From: Myroides phaeus | GTDB taxonomy: Bacteria > Bacteroidota > Bacteroidia > Flavobacteriales > Flavobacteriaceae | NCBI RefSeq assembly: GCF_009799805.1 | Contig: NZ_CP047050.1 | Span: 1,130,001 to 1,194,000, forward strand | DNA: 64,000 nt | Reading direction: 5' to 3' | In this document: one piece after another, positions 9,216 through 18,618 of the stretch | Position numbering within the stretch: the first letter of the stretch is position 1 | How the letters are laid out: every line of letters begins with the position of its first letter | Translations under genes and position numbers: made by a program | The notes under the pieces: model-generated | The model's database searches: none | Told to the model about the DNA's origin: nothing | The model's input: only the letters and a program-made list of their open reading frames with translations

Positions 9216-10654
9216 TAGTTTGGTAATCGAAGTGATTTTTGGTCTTCTAAATATTGTTTTAATGCAATGTAAGCAGCTACTTGAGCTTCGTCTTTGTACT
9301 CTTCTTTAATCAATTCTCCGTTGTAATATTTCTTAACGAAGTTGGTATCGAAGTGTCCATCGCGAAAGGCATCGTGCTCCATAACAAACTTTCCAAAGGG
9401 CAATGTTGTTTCAATTCCCTTTACTTTGTAATCGTGGATAGCTGTCAGCATTGTTTCAATAGTTTCTTCTCTTGTCTTTCCAAATGTGATTAGCTTGGCT
9501 AACATTGGATCGTAATAAATAGGAACATCCATTCCTTCTTCTATACCATTATCTACTCTAATACCAGGTCCTTTAGGAAGTTTATACACTTCTAAATTAC
9601 CAACACTTGGCAAGAAGTCATTTAGTGGATCTTCGGCATAGATTCTCAATTCTACAGCGTGTCCTTGTATTTTTAAATCGTCTTGAGTAAAAGGTAGTTT
9701 TTCTCCTCTGGCAATGTTTATTTGCATTTCAACTAAGTCAAGTCCTGTAATTAATTCTGTTACTGGGTGCTCAACTTGTAAACGTGTGTTCATTTCAAGG
9801 AAGTAGAAGTTTTTGTTTTCATCTAATAAAAACTCAACCGTACCTGCCCCTACATAATCACAAGATGCAGCAACTTTTACTGCTGCTTCTCCCATTTGTT
9901 TACGTATTTCTGGTGTTAAAACAGCTGAAGGAGCTTCTTCTACTACTTTTTGGTGACGACGTTGTATACTACATTCTCTTTCAAACAGATGCACGATATT
10001 ACCGTGTTTATCTGCTAATATTTGTATTTCTATGTGTCTTGGCGAACCAATATATTTCTCGATAAAAACCGAACCATCTCCAAAAGCATTTGTTGCTTCT
10101 GATATAGCGCGGTGCATTTGTGCTTCGAAATCTTCTTCTTTTTCTACTACACGCATTCCTTTTCCACCACCACCTGCTGAGGCTTTGATAAGGATTGGGA
10201 AGCCAATTTCTTTTGATATAGCTTTTGCTTTTTCAATATCTGTAATGGCTTCATCTAAACCTGGTACCATTGGAATGTTGTAAGCCTTTACTGTTTCTTT
10301 GGCAGCAAGTTTACTACCCATAATCTCAATAGCGTGAGAGTTAGGGCCAATGAATGTTATTCCATTTTTTTCACAAGCTAATGCAAAAGTGACATTTTCA
10401 CTTAAAAAGCCATAACCTGGATGTATTCCGTCAACATTTAATGATTTGGCAACTTCAATAATTTTGTCGCCTAATAGGTAAGATTGATTTGATGGAGCCT
10501 CTCCGATGCAAACAGCTTCATCAGCCATTTTTACGTGAGGAGCCATACGGTCTGCAGTTGAATAAACAGCTACAGTTTTTATTCCCATTTTTTGAGCTGT
10601 TTCCATGATACGAACAGCAATTTCGCCACGGTTGGCTACAAGTATCTTTTTCAT
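9215..10654 (-). CDS. Biotin carboxylase subunit of acyl-CoA carboxylase
   Basis: ATP-dependent carboxylation of biotin on the partner carrier protein. The 479-residue product begins [20 protein letters not shown] and has the whole ATP-grasp biotin carboxylase fold: the nucleotide loop [14 protein letters not shown], the catalytic stretch [20 protein letters not shown], and [16 protein letters not shown]. There is no attached biotinyl domain, so it is an AccC-type free subunit; the biotinyl domain comes from the gene just upstream, two bases away. Because the partner carboxyltransferase is of the PccB type, the complex is probably a propionyl-CoA or broad acyl-CoA carboxylase, but acetyl-CoA carboxylase activity cannot be excluded. 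Confidence 0.93.
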   Translation of the reverse strand: MKKILVANRGEIAVRIMETAQKMGIKTVAVYSTADRMAPHVKMADEAVCIGEAPSNQSYLLGDKIIEVAKSLNVDGIHPGYGFLSENVTFALACEKNGITFIGPNSHAIEIMGSKLAAKETVKAYNIPMVPGLDEAITDIEKAKAISKEIGFPILIKASAGGGGKGMRVVEKEEDFEAQMHRAISEATNAFGDGSVFIEKYIGSPRHIEIQILADKHGNIVHLFERECSIQRRHQKVVEEAPSAVLTPEIRKQMGEAAVKVAASCDYVGAGTVEFLLDENKNFYFLEMNTRLQVEHPVTELITGLDLVEMQINIARGEKLPFTQDDLKIQGHAVELRIYAEDPLNDFLPSVGNLEVYKLPKGPGIRVDNGIEEGMDVPIYYDPMLAKLITFGKTREETIETMLTAIHDYKVKGIETTLPFGKFVMEHDAFRDGHFDTNFVKKYYNGELIKEEYKDEAQVAAYIALKQYLEDQKSLRLPN

Positions 10655-10656
10655 TT

Positions 10657-11142
10657 TTATTCGAATTCAATTAGAACTAATCCTTTATCAACAGTATCTC
10701 CTTTGGTTACGTTGATAGCTTTGATTTTTCCACTTCTTGGAGAGGTTAGGTTGTTTTCCATTTTCATGGCCTCTAAAATTAACAAGTTGTCATTTTCAGC
10801 TACTTCTTGACCAACTTCTACGTTTATTTCTAAAATTAGACCTGGCATAGGTGCTTTAATTGAATTGACTTGTTTTGCAGTGTTTAATGAAAAACCTAAG
10901 TCCTTGATTAGTTTATCAAGTTCGGTTTGAATGTTTACGGTATAAGAGTTGCCGTTTACGACTACGTCATAATGTTTTTGGTTGAATTGTGAAGACGCAA
11001 TTTCCACCTCGTATGATCTGTTATTCTTGAGTACATGGTATGCAGCGGCTCCGACTTTAGCAGCATTAATGTCGTCCTGTAATAAATTGTTACTCTCAAA
11101 AACAGTATCATCATTAACTTTAAGTTGATACGTTTTGTTCAT
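10657..11142 (-). CDS. Biotin carboxyl carrier protein of acyl-CoA carboxylase
   Basis: A 161-residue carrier with a C-terminal biotinyl domain. The biotinylation motif LEAMKMEN puts the acceptor lysine at residue 127, about 34 residues from the C terminus as in this family. The motif KAPMPGLI marks the start of the domain. The N-terminal 80 residues form a separate small domain (MNKTYQLKVNDDTVFE and following) of the kind seen in carriers of Bacteroidota carboxylases. It is the first gene of the operon carrier, carboxylase, carboxyltransferase. Confidence 0.92.
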   Translation of the reverse strand: MNKTYQLKVNDDTVFESNNLLQDDINAAKVGAAAYHVLKNNRSYEVEIASSQFNQKHYDVVVNGNSYTVNIQTELDKLIKDLGFSLNTAKQVNSIKAPMPGLILEINVEVGQEVAENDNLLILEAMKMENNLTSPRSGKIKAINVTKGDTVDKGLVLIEFE

Positions 11143-11324
11143 TTTATAAATAGTTTTTGGTATTTGTAAATATAATTAAATGTTATAGATGAGCAACTTT
11201 AATTATTGGTAATTTATTTTTTTCCTCGTTTTAATGTGAATTGCATATAATTGTCAGTTTTTTTATTTGTTGTCTGTGTAGTGTAGGTAAGGGATAGGGA
11301 AGAAATATAACTGTATGGTACAAA

Positions 11325-11354
11325 AAAAGCCCTTTCAATTTTGAAAGGGCTTTT
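11325..11354 (-). terminator. Terminator downstream of thiL
   Basis: Perfect hairpin with arms AAAAGCCCTTTCAA and TTGAAAGGGCTTTT around a two-base loop. It is flanked by As on the left and so gives a U tract on minus-strand transcripts ending after thiL. Confidence 0.85.
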
Positions 11355-11383
11355 CGTTCTATTTTATTAGAAATAATTATGTT

Positions 11384-12439
11384 TTATTCTTCTTCGTTCT
11401 TTAAAGCATTCCATCCTTGAGCTTTTAATGGAATTTTAGTATTAGCTCTTGTGATTAGATGAACACCTTCTTTTTCTTCTGTCATATGTCCTACTACTGT
11501 TAGATTTGGATTTCCTTTAATCTTGTCGTAGTCTTCCATTTTCATAGTGAATAATAGTTCATAATCTTCACCTCCGTTGATTGCCATCGTTGTTGCATCA
11601 ATATTAAACTCTTCACACGTATTGATAAACTGTGGGTCAAGAGGTAACTTATCTTCATAAATATTACAACCTACATTTGATTGTTTACACAAATGCATTA
11701 CTTCAGAAGACAACCCATCAGAAACATCAATCATAGAAGTTGGTTTAACTCCTAAATCAGCTAATAATTGTTTGATATCTGTACGTGCTTCAGGTTTTAG
11801 TTGTCTTTCAATGATATAGTCATAAATAGCTAAGTCAGGTTGACTGTTAGGGTTTACTAAGAATACTTGTTTTTCTCTTTCAAGTACTTGTAGCCCCATA
11901 TATGCTGCTCCAATATCTCCTGTTACAACAAGTAAATCGTTGTCTTGAGCTCCATCTCTATAGATTAGTTCATCTTCTTTTGCTTTACCAATCGCAGTAA
12001 CGCTGATGATTAGTCCTTTTTGTGATGAGGTAGTGTCTCCACCTATTAAGTCAACTTTGTAGTATTTACAAGCTAAATTGATTCCTTCATAAAGCTCTTC
12101 TAATGCTTCTAAAGGGAAGCGATTAGATACTGCAATAGACACTGTAATTTGTGTAGGAATTGCGTTCATAGCACAGATGTCAGAAATATTGACAACTACT
12201 GCTTTGTATCCTAAGTGTTTTAAAGGAGAATAAGAAAGGTCGAAATGTACACCTTCGACTAATAAATCGGTAGAAACAACAACTTTGTCACCTGCAAAGT
12301 CAAGTACTGCTCCGTCATCTCCAATTCCTTTATTAGTAGTAGGTTGCTCGATTGTAAAGTTTTGAGTTAATTGCTCGATTAAGCCAAACTCTCCTAAGTT
12401 TCCTAAATCTGTTTTAGACTGGTTTTTATTTTCGATCAT
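11384..12439 (-). CDS. thiL: Thiamine-monophosphate kinase
   Basis: Phosphorylates thiamine monophosphate to thiamine diphosphate, the last step of cofactor synthesis. The PurM/AIR-synthase-like fold is visible from GEFGLIEQLTQNF, then GIGDDGAVLDF (ATP/Mg binding), STDLLVEGVHFDL (Mg-binding acidic residues), GGDTTSS and MIDVSDGLSSE, and near the C terminus INGGEDYELLFT. I chose the ATG at 12437-12439 (MIENKNQSKTD). An in-frame ATG nine codons upstream adds MPFKTRRNT, which does not look like the conserved N terminus and overlaps the promoter area. Expected product is 351 residues. It stands alone between two terminators. Confidence 0.93.
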   Translation of the reverse strand: MIENKNQSKTDLGNLGEFGLIEQLTQNFTIEQPTTNKGIGDDGAVLDFAGDKVVVSTDLLVEGVHFDLSYSPLKHLGYKAVVVNISDICAMNAIPTQITVSIAVSNRFPLEALEELYEGINLACKYYKVDLIGGDTTSSQKGLIISVTAIGKAKEDELIYRDGAQDNDLLVVTGDIGAAYMGLQVLEREKQVFLVNPNSQPDLAIYDYIIERQLKPEARTDIKQLLADLGVKPTSMIDVSDGLSSEVMHLCKQSNVGCNIYEDKLPLDPQFINTCEEFNIDATTMAINGGEDYELLFTMKMEDYDKIKGNPNLTVVGHMTEEKEGVHLITRANTKIPLKAQGWNALKNEEE

Positions 12440-12476
12440 TGTATTTCTTCTTGTTTTGAATGGCAAAGGTAAAAAG

Positions 12477-12508
12477 AAAAGGCGATAGATTTTTTTCTAT
12501 CGCCTTTT
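12477..12508 (-). terminator. Terminator of the DUF2723 gene
   Basis: Hairpin with arms GGCGATAGA and TCTATCGCC around a T-rich loop, with A-rich and T-rich flanks on either side. On the minus strand it ends transcripts just after the stop codon at 12513. Confidence 0.8.
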
Positions 12509-12512
12509 TCTA

Positions 12513-15500
12513 TTATAAGTTAGGTCTTCTAAACCTTTTGAAATTACTATTGTAAGTATTAAACTCTTCTTTTAAAGTAGCATAATTACTTGAATCGTAC
12601 TCTTCAACTATTTGAAGTAATTGACGCCAAACTTCAATGTCTGTTACAACTTCATTACCATAGTATTCGATGTCTTCTAATTTCAACGTTTTGTAGTAAT
12701 CTAAAGATTCTTTACTTTTTTGAACTAATTCATTAGTAAGTTGGCGAGCTTTTTCTTTTTCACCAACGTTGTAATATCCTTCTACAAATGGATGAACTAA
12801 TTCATACAATCCGTAGTATTTGATAGGCATATTAGTCATTGCTATATCAATGATTTCTTTTGCTTTATCGTTTTTATTCTCTTCAATTAATTTCTCCATT
12901 AATCGAGCAAGGTTAATTCTGTAGCTTACAGCATTACGTCTTGTTTGTGGGTCGTGGTAGATTTTGTCGCTACCCATATTACCCCAATACCAAGTTTTTA
13001 CTGTATTATACATTCTATCTGCATCGATAGAACCTCTGTCTAATGGGTGATTACTTTCTGCTGCTGTTTTGATAGGAACTAATTTGTAAACTAATCCGTT
13101 TAGCTGTAAGTAATCTTTCATCCAAATAAAGTCATCATCATTCCAGCTACCACCAGAGAAGTAAATAGGTCTTTCCCAGTTGTTATTAGCTACAATATCT
13201 AACATAATTAAGCGGTGTTTATAAATCGCTTGGTCTGTGATATCAATATCTAATTGTGGTAAGATAGAGTCTCTTAAATGAGGTGAAACAATATTGTTTT
13301 TAGCAATACTCGCACTGTCAACAGGAATAGATATTTTGTTTGTAGGTGCTATGTATAACGTTGTACCAGCTTCTGTAGTCATCTTAGTTCTTTTGTCGTC
13401 TGAGCGAATAAAGTTTAAGAATGATTTTACATCAACTCTTTGATCTATTGTTTGGTTGATTAATATAGCTTCACGCTTGTTACCAACATATTGATCGTGT
13501 GTAAATGAAATAGGCAATGGCTCTGATTCGTATGCTTTTGCTTTCATTTGGTCAATATACCAGTCTAACGGTAATAAACTTGTACATACCACACGCACGT
13601 CTGTACGGTATCCTTCTACATCTTGTAAATACCAAAGAGGGAACGTATCGTTATCTCCAATAGTAAATAAAATAGCATTCGGATCACACGAGTCTAAGTA
13701 TGCTCTTGCATTAGCTAATGCAGTATAACGGTCAGAACGGTCGTGGTCATCCCAGTTTTGCTGTGCCATTAAAACAGGTGCTGCTAATAAAGATGCCGCT
13801 AAAATTGCTGGTCCTGCTATTTTTGGACTAACGTATTTTTTAAGTCCATCATAGATAGCAAATACTCCAAAACCTAACCAAATTGCAAATACATAGAATG
13901 CAGGAACTACAGCATAATCACGTTCACGAGGTTCAAATGGTCTCTCATTTAAGAACATTTTTAAGGCGATACTTGTGAATAAAAACAACACTAAAAGTAC
14001 CCAAAACATTTTAGGGTCTTTTCTAAAGTTGTAGATAAATCCTATTAATCCTAAGATGAAAGGCAAGAAGAAATAAGTGTTTCTTCCTTTGTTTTCTAAT
14101 ACATCTGTTGGTAGATTACTTTGAGAACCTAAGCGTATTTCATCTAAAAATGTAATACCACTTAACCAGTTTCCGTGTTGTAAATCACCTTGACCTTGAA
14201 TGTCATCTTGGCGACCTACAAAGTTCCACATTAGATATCTCCAGAACATATAACCAAATTGGTAGTCAACCATATACACCATATTGTCTGAGAATGAAGG
14301 TACTTCAATCTCTAAATATTGTCCGTATTGGTCTAAGAATTGGTCTAATCCTTCAATACCAATTTCACCTGTAGCTAATCCTTCTTTTACACCTTTAACA
14401 AGTGCGTTTAATTGAGGATCATCATATTTAGGGCTTGGATAGAAATTCAATGGTTTTGAATAACGCATATAATTGATACGGTGACTTCTATCTGTACTCC
14501 ACATTCTTGGGAAAAATCCTTTGTGTGTTTCGTCGAAGTTTTGTCCAGCGTTTTTCCATTCGTTTACTACAACGTACTTACCTGTTTTGTAATCACGTTC
14601 GTAGTTAGGTTTATCGTCTTTCCAAGGGTTGTTTTTGTCTAAGCCAACATATTTTTTAGTGAAATATGAGTCGTAAAATATACTTTCATCTCCGTATTGT
14701 TCACGTTGGTAATAAGCTAATAATTCGGCAGCATCAGAAGGTGTATTCTCGTTGATTACAACATTTGCATTCGCACGAATAGGTAACATAATCCAACTTG
14801 TAAGTCCAATACAGATAAACAATAAAGAAAGGATTATTGTGTTAGCTGTTACTTTGTTTTTCTTCTCTGTGTATTTTAAACCAATCACGAAGAAAGCAAC
14901 AATAGCAAGGAAAGCGAAGATTGTTCCACTGTTAAATGGCAGACCAATACTGTTCACCATAAAGATTTCTGTCTTTCCAAAGAAAGCTAAAAGCTTAGGA
15001 AATAAGAAGGCAAATAAGAAGAATAAAACTCCAACAGCCGCAATGTTTCCTATGATAAAGTTCTTAATTGTAATTTTTTGATACTTCTTAAAGAAGTAAA
15101 GTAAAGCAATTGAAGGTACTGTTAGCAATGCCATTAAGTGCACACCAAACGAACATCCAATTACTAACGAAATTAGTAGTAACCATCTATTTCCTTTCGG
15201 TTGATCTAAGTCGTCATACCATCTTAATCCCAGATAGAGTAGAAGTGATATTAAGAACATAGCAGAAGCGTACACTTCAGCTTCTACAGCACTAAACCAG
15301 AAACTATCACTAAAAGTAAATGCTAACGAACCAATAGCAGCACTTCCTAATACTACAATTGCATTCATATTTGTCCACTCAGCCTGAGAAGAAACTATTT
15401 TTTTTAGAATATTGGAAATTGACCAATACATAAAAAGAATTGTAAATGCACTTGAGAGTACAGCTACCATATTTACCATTAAGGCAACTTTGTCAGGAGA

Positions 15501-15713
15501 AGTTGCGAACATTGAAAAGAACGCTCCTAACATTTGGTAGAAAGGTGCTCCAGGAGGGTGACCTACCTGTAGCTTGGCAGAAGTTGCTATATATTCTCCT
15601 GGATCCCAGAAGCTCACAGTAGGTTCTACTGTCAAAGTGTAGGTGATTAATGCTATTAAAAAGCATAGCCAACCGCCTATAATATTCCACTTCTTGTAAT
15701 TGAATGTCAGCAT
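12513..15713 (-). CDS. DUF2723 integral membrane protein, putative glycosyltransferase-like
   Basis: A 1066-residue protein. The N-terminal part (to about residue 310) has many membrane helices and begins with the family signature: a first helix, then TVSFWDPGEYIATSAKLQVG and HPPGAPFYQMLGAFF, the Asp-containing periplasmic motif shared with GT-C glycosyltransferases. A long periplasmic loop follows, then a second cluster of helices near residues 550-660. The remainder is soluble, with a globular region (LFTIGDNDTFPLWYLQ) and a helical TPR-like tail. DUF2723 proteins are conserved in Bacteroidota and related to TMEM260-type O-mannosyltransferases. Transfer of a lipid-linked sugar is a reasonable inference, not shown here. 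It is a single-gene unit with its own terminator. Confidence 0.88.
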   Translation of the reverse strand: MLTFNYKKWNIIGGWLCFLIALITYTLTVEPTVSFWDPGEYIATSAKLQVGHPPGAPFYQMLGAFFSMFATSPDKVALMVNMVAVLSSAFTILFMYWSISNILKKIVSSQAEWTNMNAIVVLGSAAIGSLAFTFSDSFWFSAVEAEVYASAMFLISLLLYLGLRWYDDLDQPKGNRWLLLISLVIGCSFGVHLMALLTVPSIALLYFFKKYQKITIKNFIIGNIAAVGVLFFLFAFLFPKLLAFFGKTEIFMVNSIGLPFNSGTIFAFLAIVAFFVIGLKYTEKKNKVTANTIILSLLFICIGLTSWIMLPIRANANVVINENTPSDAAELLAYYQREQYGDESIFYDSYFTKKYVGLDKNNPWKDDKPNYERDYKTGKYVVVNEWKNAGQNFDETHKGFFPRMWSTDRSHRINYMRYSKPLNFYPSPKYDDPQLNALVKGVKEGLATGEIGIEGLDQFLDQYGQYLEIEVPSFSDNMVYMVDYQFGYMFWRYLMWNFVGRQDDIQGQGDLQHGNWLSGITFLDEIRLGSQSNLPTDVLENKGRNTYFFLPFILGLIGFIYNFRKDPKMFWVLLVLFLFTSIALKMFLNERPFEPRERDYAVVPAFYVFAIWLGFGVFAIYDGLKKYVSPKIAGPAILAASLLAAPVLMAQQNWDDHDRSDRYTALANARAYLDSCDPNAILFTIGDNDTFPLWYLQDVEGYRTDVRVVCTSLLPLDWYIDQMKAKAYESEPLPISFTHDQYVGNKREAILINQTIDQRVDVKSFLNFIRSDDKRTKMTTEAGTTLYIAPTNKISIPVDSASIAKNNIVSPHLRDSILPQLDIDITDQAIYKHRLIMLDIVANNNWERPIYFSGGSWNDDDFIWMKDYLQLNGLVYKLVPIKTAAESNHPLDRGSIDADRMYNTVKTWYWGNMGSDKIYHDPQTRRNAVSYRINLARLMEKLIEENKNDKAKEIIDIAMTNMPIKYYGLYELVHPFVEGYYNVGEKEKARQLTNELVQKSKESLDYYKTLKLEDIEYYGNEVVTDIEVWRQLLQIVEEYDSSNYATLKEEFNTYNSNFKRFRRPNL

Positions 15714-15818
15714 ATTTGTAATTACTTGATATATTTATAGTTTGTACTTACAAAGAAAAGATTTTTTTTGAGTTGCTTAAAGGAATAAGAAAAAATTAAT
15801 TTTTTTTAATTGAAAAGT

Positions 15819-15848
15819 TTGGAGAATATAAAAATTGTGCTACTTTTG
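15819..15848 (+). promoter_or_regulatory. Promoter of tRNA-Gln copy 1
   Basis: TTG at 15819-15821, a 19-base spacer, then TACTTTTG at 15841-15848, a full match to the Bacteroidota -33/-7 consensus. Copy 2 has the same elements with identical spacing although the spacer sequences differ. Confidence 0.8.
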
Positions 15849-15892
15849 CATCCGCATTGAAGAAGTAATAACGCTTTTGAAATGATTGGTAC

Positions 15893-15963
15893 TGGCCTAT
15901 GGTGTAATGGTAACACAGCTGATTTTGGTTCAGTCGTTCTAGGTTCGAGTCCTAGTAGGCCAA
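15893..15963 (+). tRNA. tRNA-Gln (anticodon UUG), copy 1
   Basis: Folds as a standard cloverleaf. Acceptor arms TGGCCTA and TAGGCCA pair fully, D arm GTGT/ACAC, anticodon stem GCTGA/TCAGT with loop TTTTGGT giving anticodon TTG (UUG, Gln), T arm CTAGG-TTCGAGT-CCTAG. The discriminator is A and the 3' CCA is not encoded, as usual in this phylum. Confidence 0.97.
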
Positions 15964-15967
15964 CGAA

Positions 15968-15997
15968 AGCCTCTTGAGAAATCAGGAGGCTTTTTTT
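15968..15997 (+). terminator. Terminator of tRNA-Gln copy 1
   Basis: Ten-base-pair hairpin AGCCTCTTGA/TCAGGAGGCT with a GAAA loop and a T tract. One pair is G-U because of the only base that differs from copy 2. Confidence 0.9.
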
Positions 15998-16098
15998 ATG
16001 TCTAAAAATTATTTGTTAAAGTTTTCTTATCGTATTATTGAGAATGAATGGGTTACGGTTTTACTGGGGAAAATAACAACAAAAAGTTTAAATAATAT

Positions 16099-16128
16099 TT
16101 GCAAGAATAGAAAAATGTGCTAATTTTG
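16099..16128 (+). promoter_or_regulatory. Promoter of tRNA-Gln copy 2
   Basis: TTG at 16099-16101, a 19-base spacer and TAATTTTG at 16121-16128. Same geometry as copy 1, while sequences outside the elements have drifted. Confidence 0.8.
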
Positions 16129-16172
16129 CCCTCGCATTGAAGAAGTAATAACGCTTTTGAAATGATTGGTAC

Positions 16173-16243
16173 TGGCCTATGGTGTAATGGTAACACAGCT
16201 GATTTTGGTTCAGTCGTTCTAGGTTCGAGTCCTAGTAGGCCAA
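16173..16243 (+). tRNA. tRNA-Gln (anticodon UUG), copy 2
   Basis: Identical in all 71 bases to copy 1, with the same cloverleaf and anticodon TTG. CCA is not encoded. Confidence 0.97.
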
Positions 16244-16247
16244 CGAA

Positions 16248-16277
16248 AGCCTCTTGAGAAATCAAGAGGCTTTTTTT
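16248..16277 (+). terminator. Terminator of tRNA-Gln copy 2
   Basis: Hairpin AGCCTCTTGA/TCAAGAGGCT, ten perfect pairs, GAAA loop, followed by seven Ts. Confidence 0.9.
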
Positions 16278-16310
16278 ATTGCTCAAGGTCATATAAGGAG
16301 TAGTGAATAA

Positions 16311-16346
16311 ACAAAAGAGGTCAGATATATATCTGACCTCTTTTGT
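16311..16346 (-). terminator. Terminator of the araC-hemH-ech operon
   Basis: A perfect 36-base palindrome with 18-base arms (ACAAAAGAGGTCAGATAT and its complement) and no intervening base. It lies two bases beyond the stop codon of the enoyl-CoA hydratase gene and could also block transcripts from the tRNA side. Confidence 0.85.
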
Positions 16347-16348
16347 AA

Positions 16349-17134
16349 TTAATTATGTCCTGTGAAGTTTGCTTTTCTTTTTTCTAAGAAAGCCGTTGTT
16401 CCTTCTTTAAAATCTTCTGTTTCGAAACATTCTCCAAAGTTTTTGATTTCCTCGTGGTAACCATTTACATTCTCTTTGAAGTTTGCATTGATTGATTTGA
16501 TTGCTTTGGCAATTGCAGTGGCTGAATTTAAAGCTATTTTAGATGCTATCTTCTTTGTGAAGTCTAAAAGTTCGTCTTGTTCTACAACGTGGTTAACTAA
16601 GCCGTAATTTAACGCTGTTTTTGCATCAATCATTTGTGCAGTCATAATCATTTCCATTGCACGTCCTTTTCCTACTAATTGTGGTAAACGTTGTGTTCCT
16701 CCATAACCAGGAATAAGACCTAATGTTACTTCTGGTAATCCCATCTTAGCATTTTTTGAAGCAACTCTAAAATGAGAAGCCATTGCTAATTCTAATCCTC
16801 CTCCTAATGCAAAGCCATTAATGGCAGAAATTACAGGTTTACCTAAATTTTGAATATAATCAAATAAAAGCTCTTGTCCTTTAGATGCTAATTGAGAACC
16901 TGCACTTTGTCCAAAGTTTGAAAATTCCTTGATATCTGCTCCTGCTACAAAGGCTTTTTCTCCACTTCCAGTCAAGATGATAACTCTTGTGTCTTTATCT
17001 TTTTCAATTTGTTTTAAAGCTTGGTGTAATTCTTCAATAGTAGGCTTGTTTAGTGCATTTAGTTTAGTTGGACGATTAATCGTCACTATGGCTAAATTAC
17101 CTTCTTTCTCGATTAGAATATTTTCAAAATCCAT
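16349..17134 (-). CDS. Enoyl-CoA hydratase/isomerase (crotonase family)
   Basis: Adds water to 2-enoyl-CoA in fatty-acid or amino-acid degradation. The 261-residue protein has the crotonase oxyanion-hole motifs GEKAFVAGADIKEF and GFALGGGLELAMASHFRVA, followed by GLPEVTLGLIPGYGGTQRLP, which carries the two catalytic glutamates of true hydratases (Glu in GGLELA and in LPEVTLG). It is the last gene of a five-gene minus-strand operon that starts with araC and hemH, 11 bases after a histidine kinase gene. Its role beside heme genes is not clear. Confidence 0.92.
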   Translation of the reverse strand: MDFENILIEKEGNLAIVTINRPTKLNALNKPTIEELHQALKQIEKDKDTRVIILTGSGEKAFVAGADIKEFSNFGQSAGSQLASKGQELLFDYIQNLGKPVISAINGFALGGGLELAMASHFRVASKNAKMGLPEVTLGLIPGYGGTQRLPQLVGKGRAMEMIMTAQMIDAKTALNYGLVNHVVEQDELLDFTKKIASKIALNSATAIAKAIKSINANFKENVNGYHEEIKNFGECFETEDFKEGTTAFLEKRKANFTGHN

Positions 17135-17145
17135 AATATATGTTT

Positions 17146-18618
17146 TTAAGTTTTAGTTATTGGTAATGTTACAATGAATGTAGTTCCTACATTTAGTTCA
17201 CTTTCAAATGTAATGGTACCGTTGTAATTGGTGATAATATTTTTAATAATACCCAATCCAAGTCCCATACCACTTGATTTTGTAGTAAACTTAGGTTCAA
17301 ATATTTTAGTTTTATCTTCAATTGTTATTCCGGTTCCATTATCTGAAACTTGAATGATAACATTTTCACTTGTTCTTGAAATACTAACATTTACCTGAGG
17401 TTTTTCGTTGTCATCAGGGATAGCTTGTATTGCATTTTTGACTAAGTTAGTAATAATTCTGATTAGTTGTGTTCTGTCTATTTTGGAAATGATCTCTTTA
17501 TCAGTGCTTTCAAAATGTATGAAGTTTTCATTAAAGATATCTAATGAAAGTTGCACTGCTTTTACAACATCGATCGTTTCATTTTGTTGTGCTGGCATAG
17601 AAGCAAAACTTGAGAATGCTGTAGCCACAGAGGTCATTGTGTCTATTTGCTGAATTAAAACTTGACAGAAGTCGTTTAGTTTTTCTTTTACATTAGGATC
17701 TTCTGGATTGAATCGTCTTTCAAAACTCTGTACCGTTAACCTCATTGGTGTTAATGGGTTTTTAATCTCGTGAGCAACTTGCTTTGCCATTTCCCTCCAA
17801 GCTTGCTCTCGTTCGTTTTGAGCAAGTTTGAGATACGACTCATCAAGTTTTTCAACCATATCATTATAGGCTTGTATAAGGGTTGAAATCTCTTTACTGG
17901 TTGAAGACATTTCAATCTTCTCATTTTTCTGCCCAAGTTTAGTACTTGTTATCTTTATACTAATGTTCTTTAAACTTTGTGTAATATAGTTGGATAGGAA
18001 GTAAGATATAGCAATGGACATAATTAGCATAATTATATACACTTGTCCGAACTTTATCATAAAGTTTTTAATCTCATTTTCATAAAATTCTGTCTTCTCT
18101 TCATAAGGAATTTTGATAATTCCCAAAGGCTTAAATTTTAGGTCTTTTAGAAAACTATAGGCAATGCGAATTCTGTTGTTGTCAATTGTTTGAATATCAA
18201 CAAATCGCTTGTTTGGTGCCGACTGTATAGTCTTTAAGATTAAAGGGGATATGTTTTTAGGAATACTGTCGACAGAAAAAGTACCTCTTGATGAGATCAA
18301 GAGGTTACCTGTTAAGTCGTGTATATTAATTTCTGTATTGTGAATTGCCGCTAATTCGTGAATCTTATCTCTAAAGATAAGAGGAATATTCTCTGTGTTT
18401 AGAGGATATGTAGTTGTGGTGAGGATGTAATTTATATTTTCATTAACTGAGCTTTCCTTTCTTTCTAATCGATACTGGTGATAGGTACGCGCTTCTTCTC
18501 TGAATTGATAAACAGATACTGCTGAAATCAATACAGAAGATATTATACTCAGGAAAATTAATGAAAAGAATATTCTGTTTCTCAACGAGAAATTCTTCAA
18601 TATAAATTCATCTTTCAT
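17146..18618 (-). CDS. Membrane sensor histidine kinase (orphan, NtrY-like)
   Basis: The 490-residue protein has two membrane helices (about residues 14-36 and 185-207) around an extracytoplasmic sensor region of about 150 residues, a HAMP-like linker, a HisKA domain with H-box VAHEIKNPLTPMRLTV (His283), and a HATPase domain with N-box VKNAIQAIP, DNGTGI and GLGLGIIKNI. The KNPLTP form of the H-box is typical of NtrY-type kinases. No response regulator gene is adjacent, so the partner must be elsewhere. Its ATG overlaps the stop of the HemJ-like gene (TAATG), so its expression is tied to the heme genes upstream. The signal sensed is unknown. Confidence 0.9.
   Translation of the reverse strand: MKDEFILKNFSLRNRIFFSLIFLSIISSVLISAVSVYQFREEARTYHQYRLERKESSVNENINYILTTTTYPLNTENIPLIFRDKIHELAAIHNTEINIHDLTGNLLISSRGTFSVDSIPKNISPLILKTIQSAPNKRFVDIQTIDNNRIRIAYSFLKDLKFKPLGIIKIPYEEKTEFYENEIKNFMIKFGQVYIIMLIMSIAISYFLSNYITQSLKNISIKITSTKLGQKNEKIEMSSTSKEISTLIQAYNDMVEKLDESYLKLAQNEREQAWREMAKQVAHEIKNPLTPMRLTVQSFERRFNPEDPNVKEKLNDFCQVLIQQIDTMTSVATAFSSFASMPAQQNETIDVVKAVQLSLDIFNENFIHFESTDKEIISKIDRTQLIRIITNLVKNAIQAIPDDNEKPQVNVSISRTSENVIIQVSDNGTGITIEDKTKIFEPKFTTKSSGMGLGLGIIKNIITNYNGTITFESELNVGTTFIVTLPITKT

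Larger units (their letters stand above)
15853..15999 (+). repeat. 147-bp tRNA-Gln transcription-unit repeat, copy 1
   Basis: Identical to 16133-16279 except for one base (G at 15985, A at 16265). The repeat covers the leader, the tRNA and the terminator. The period between copies is 280 bp. The unit includes a 40-base conserved leader between promoter and tRNA. Confidence 0.95.
16133..16279 (+). repeat. 147-bp tRNA-Gln transcription-unit repeat, copy 2
   Basis: Second copy of the repeat at 15853-15999, with one mismatch. The stretch between the copies (16000-16098) is unrelated AT-rich DNA. Confidence 0.95.

Noticed and set aside
16053..16292. 79-codon frame on the minus strand over tRNA-Gln copy 2
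   Set aside because: It is the antisense of a tRNA; its GLEPRTTEPKS-type sequence is a familiar false translation of tRNA complements. The tRNA itself explains the sequence.
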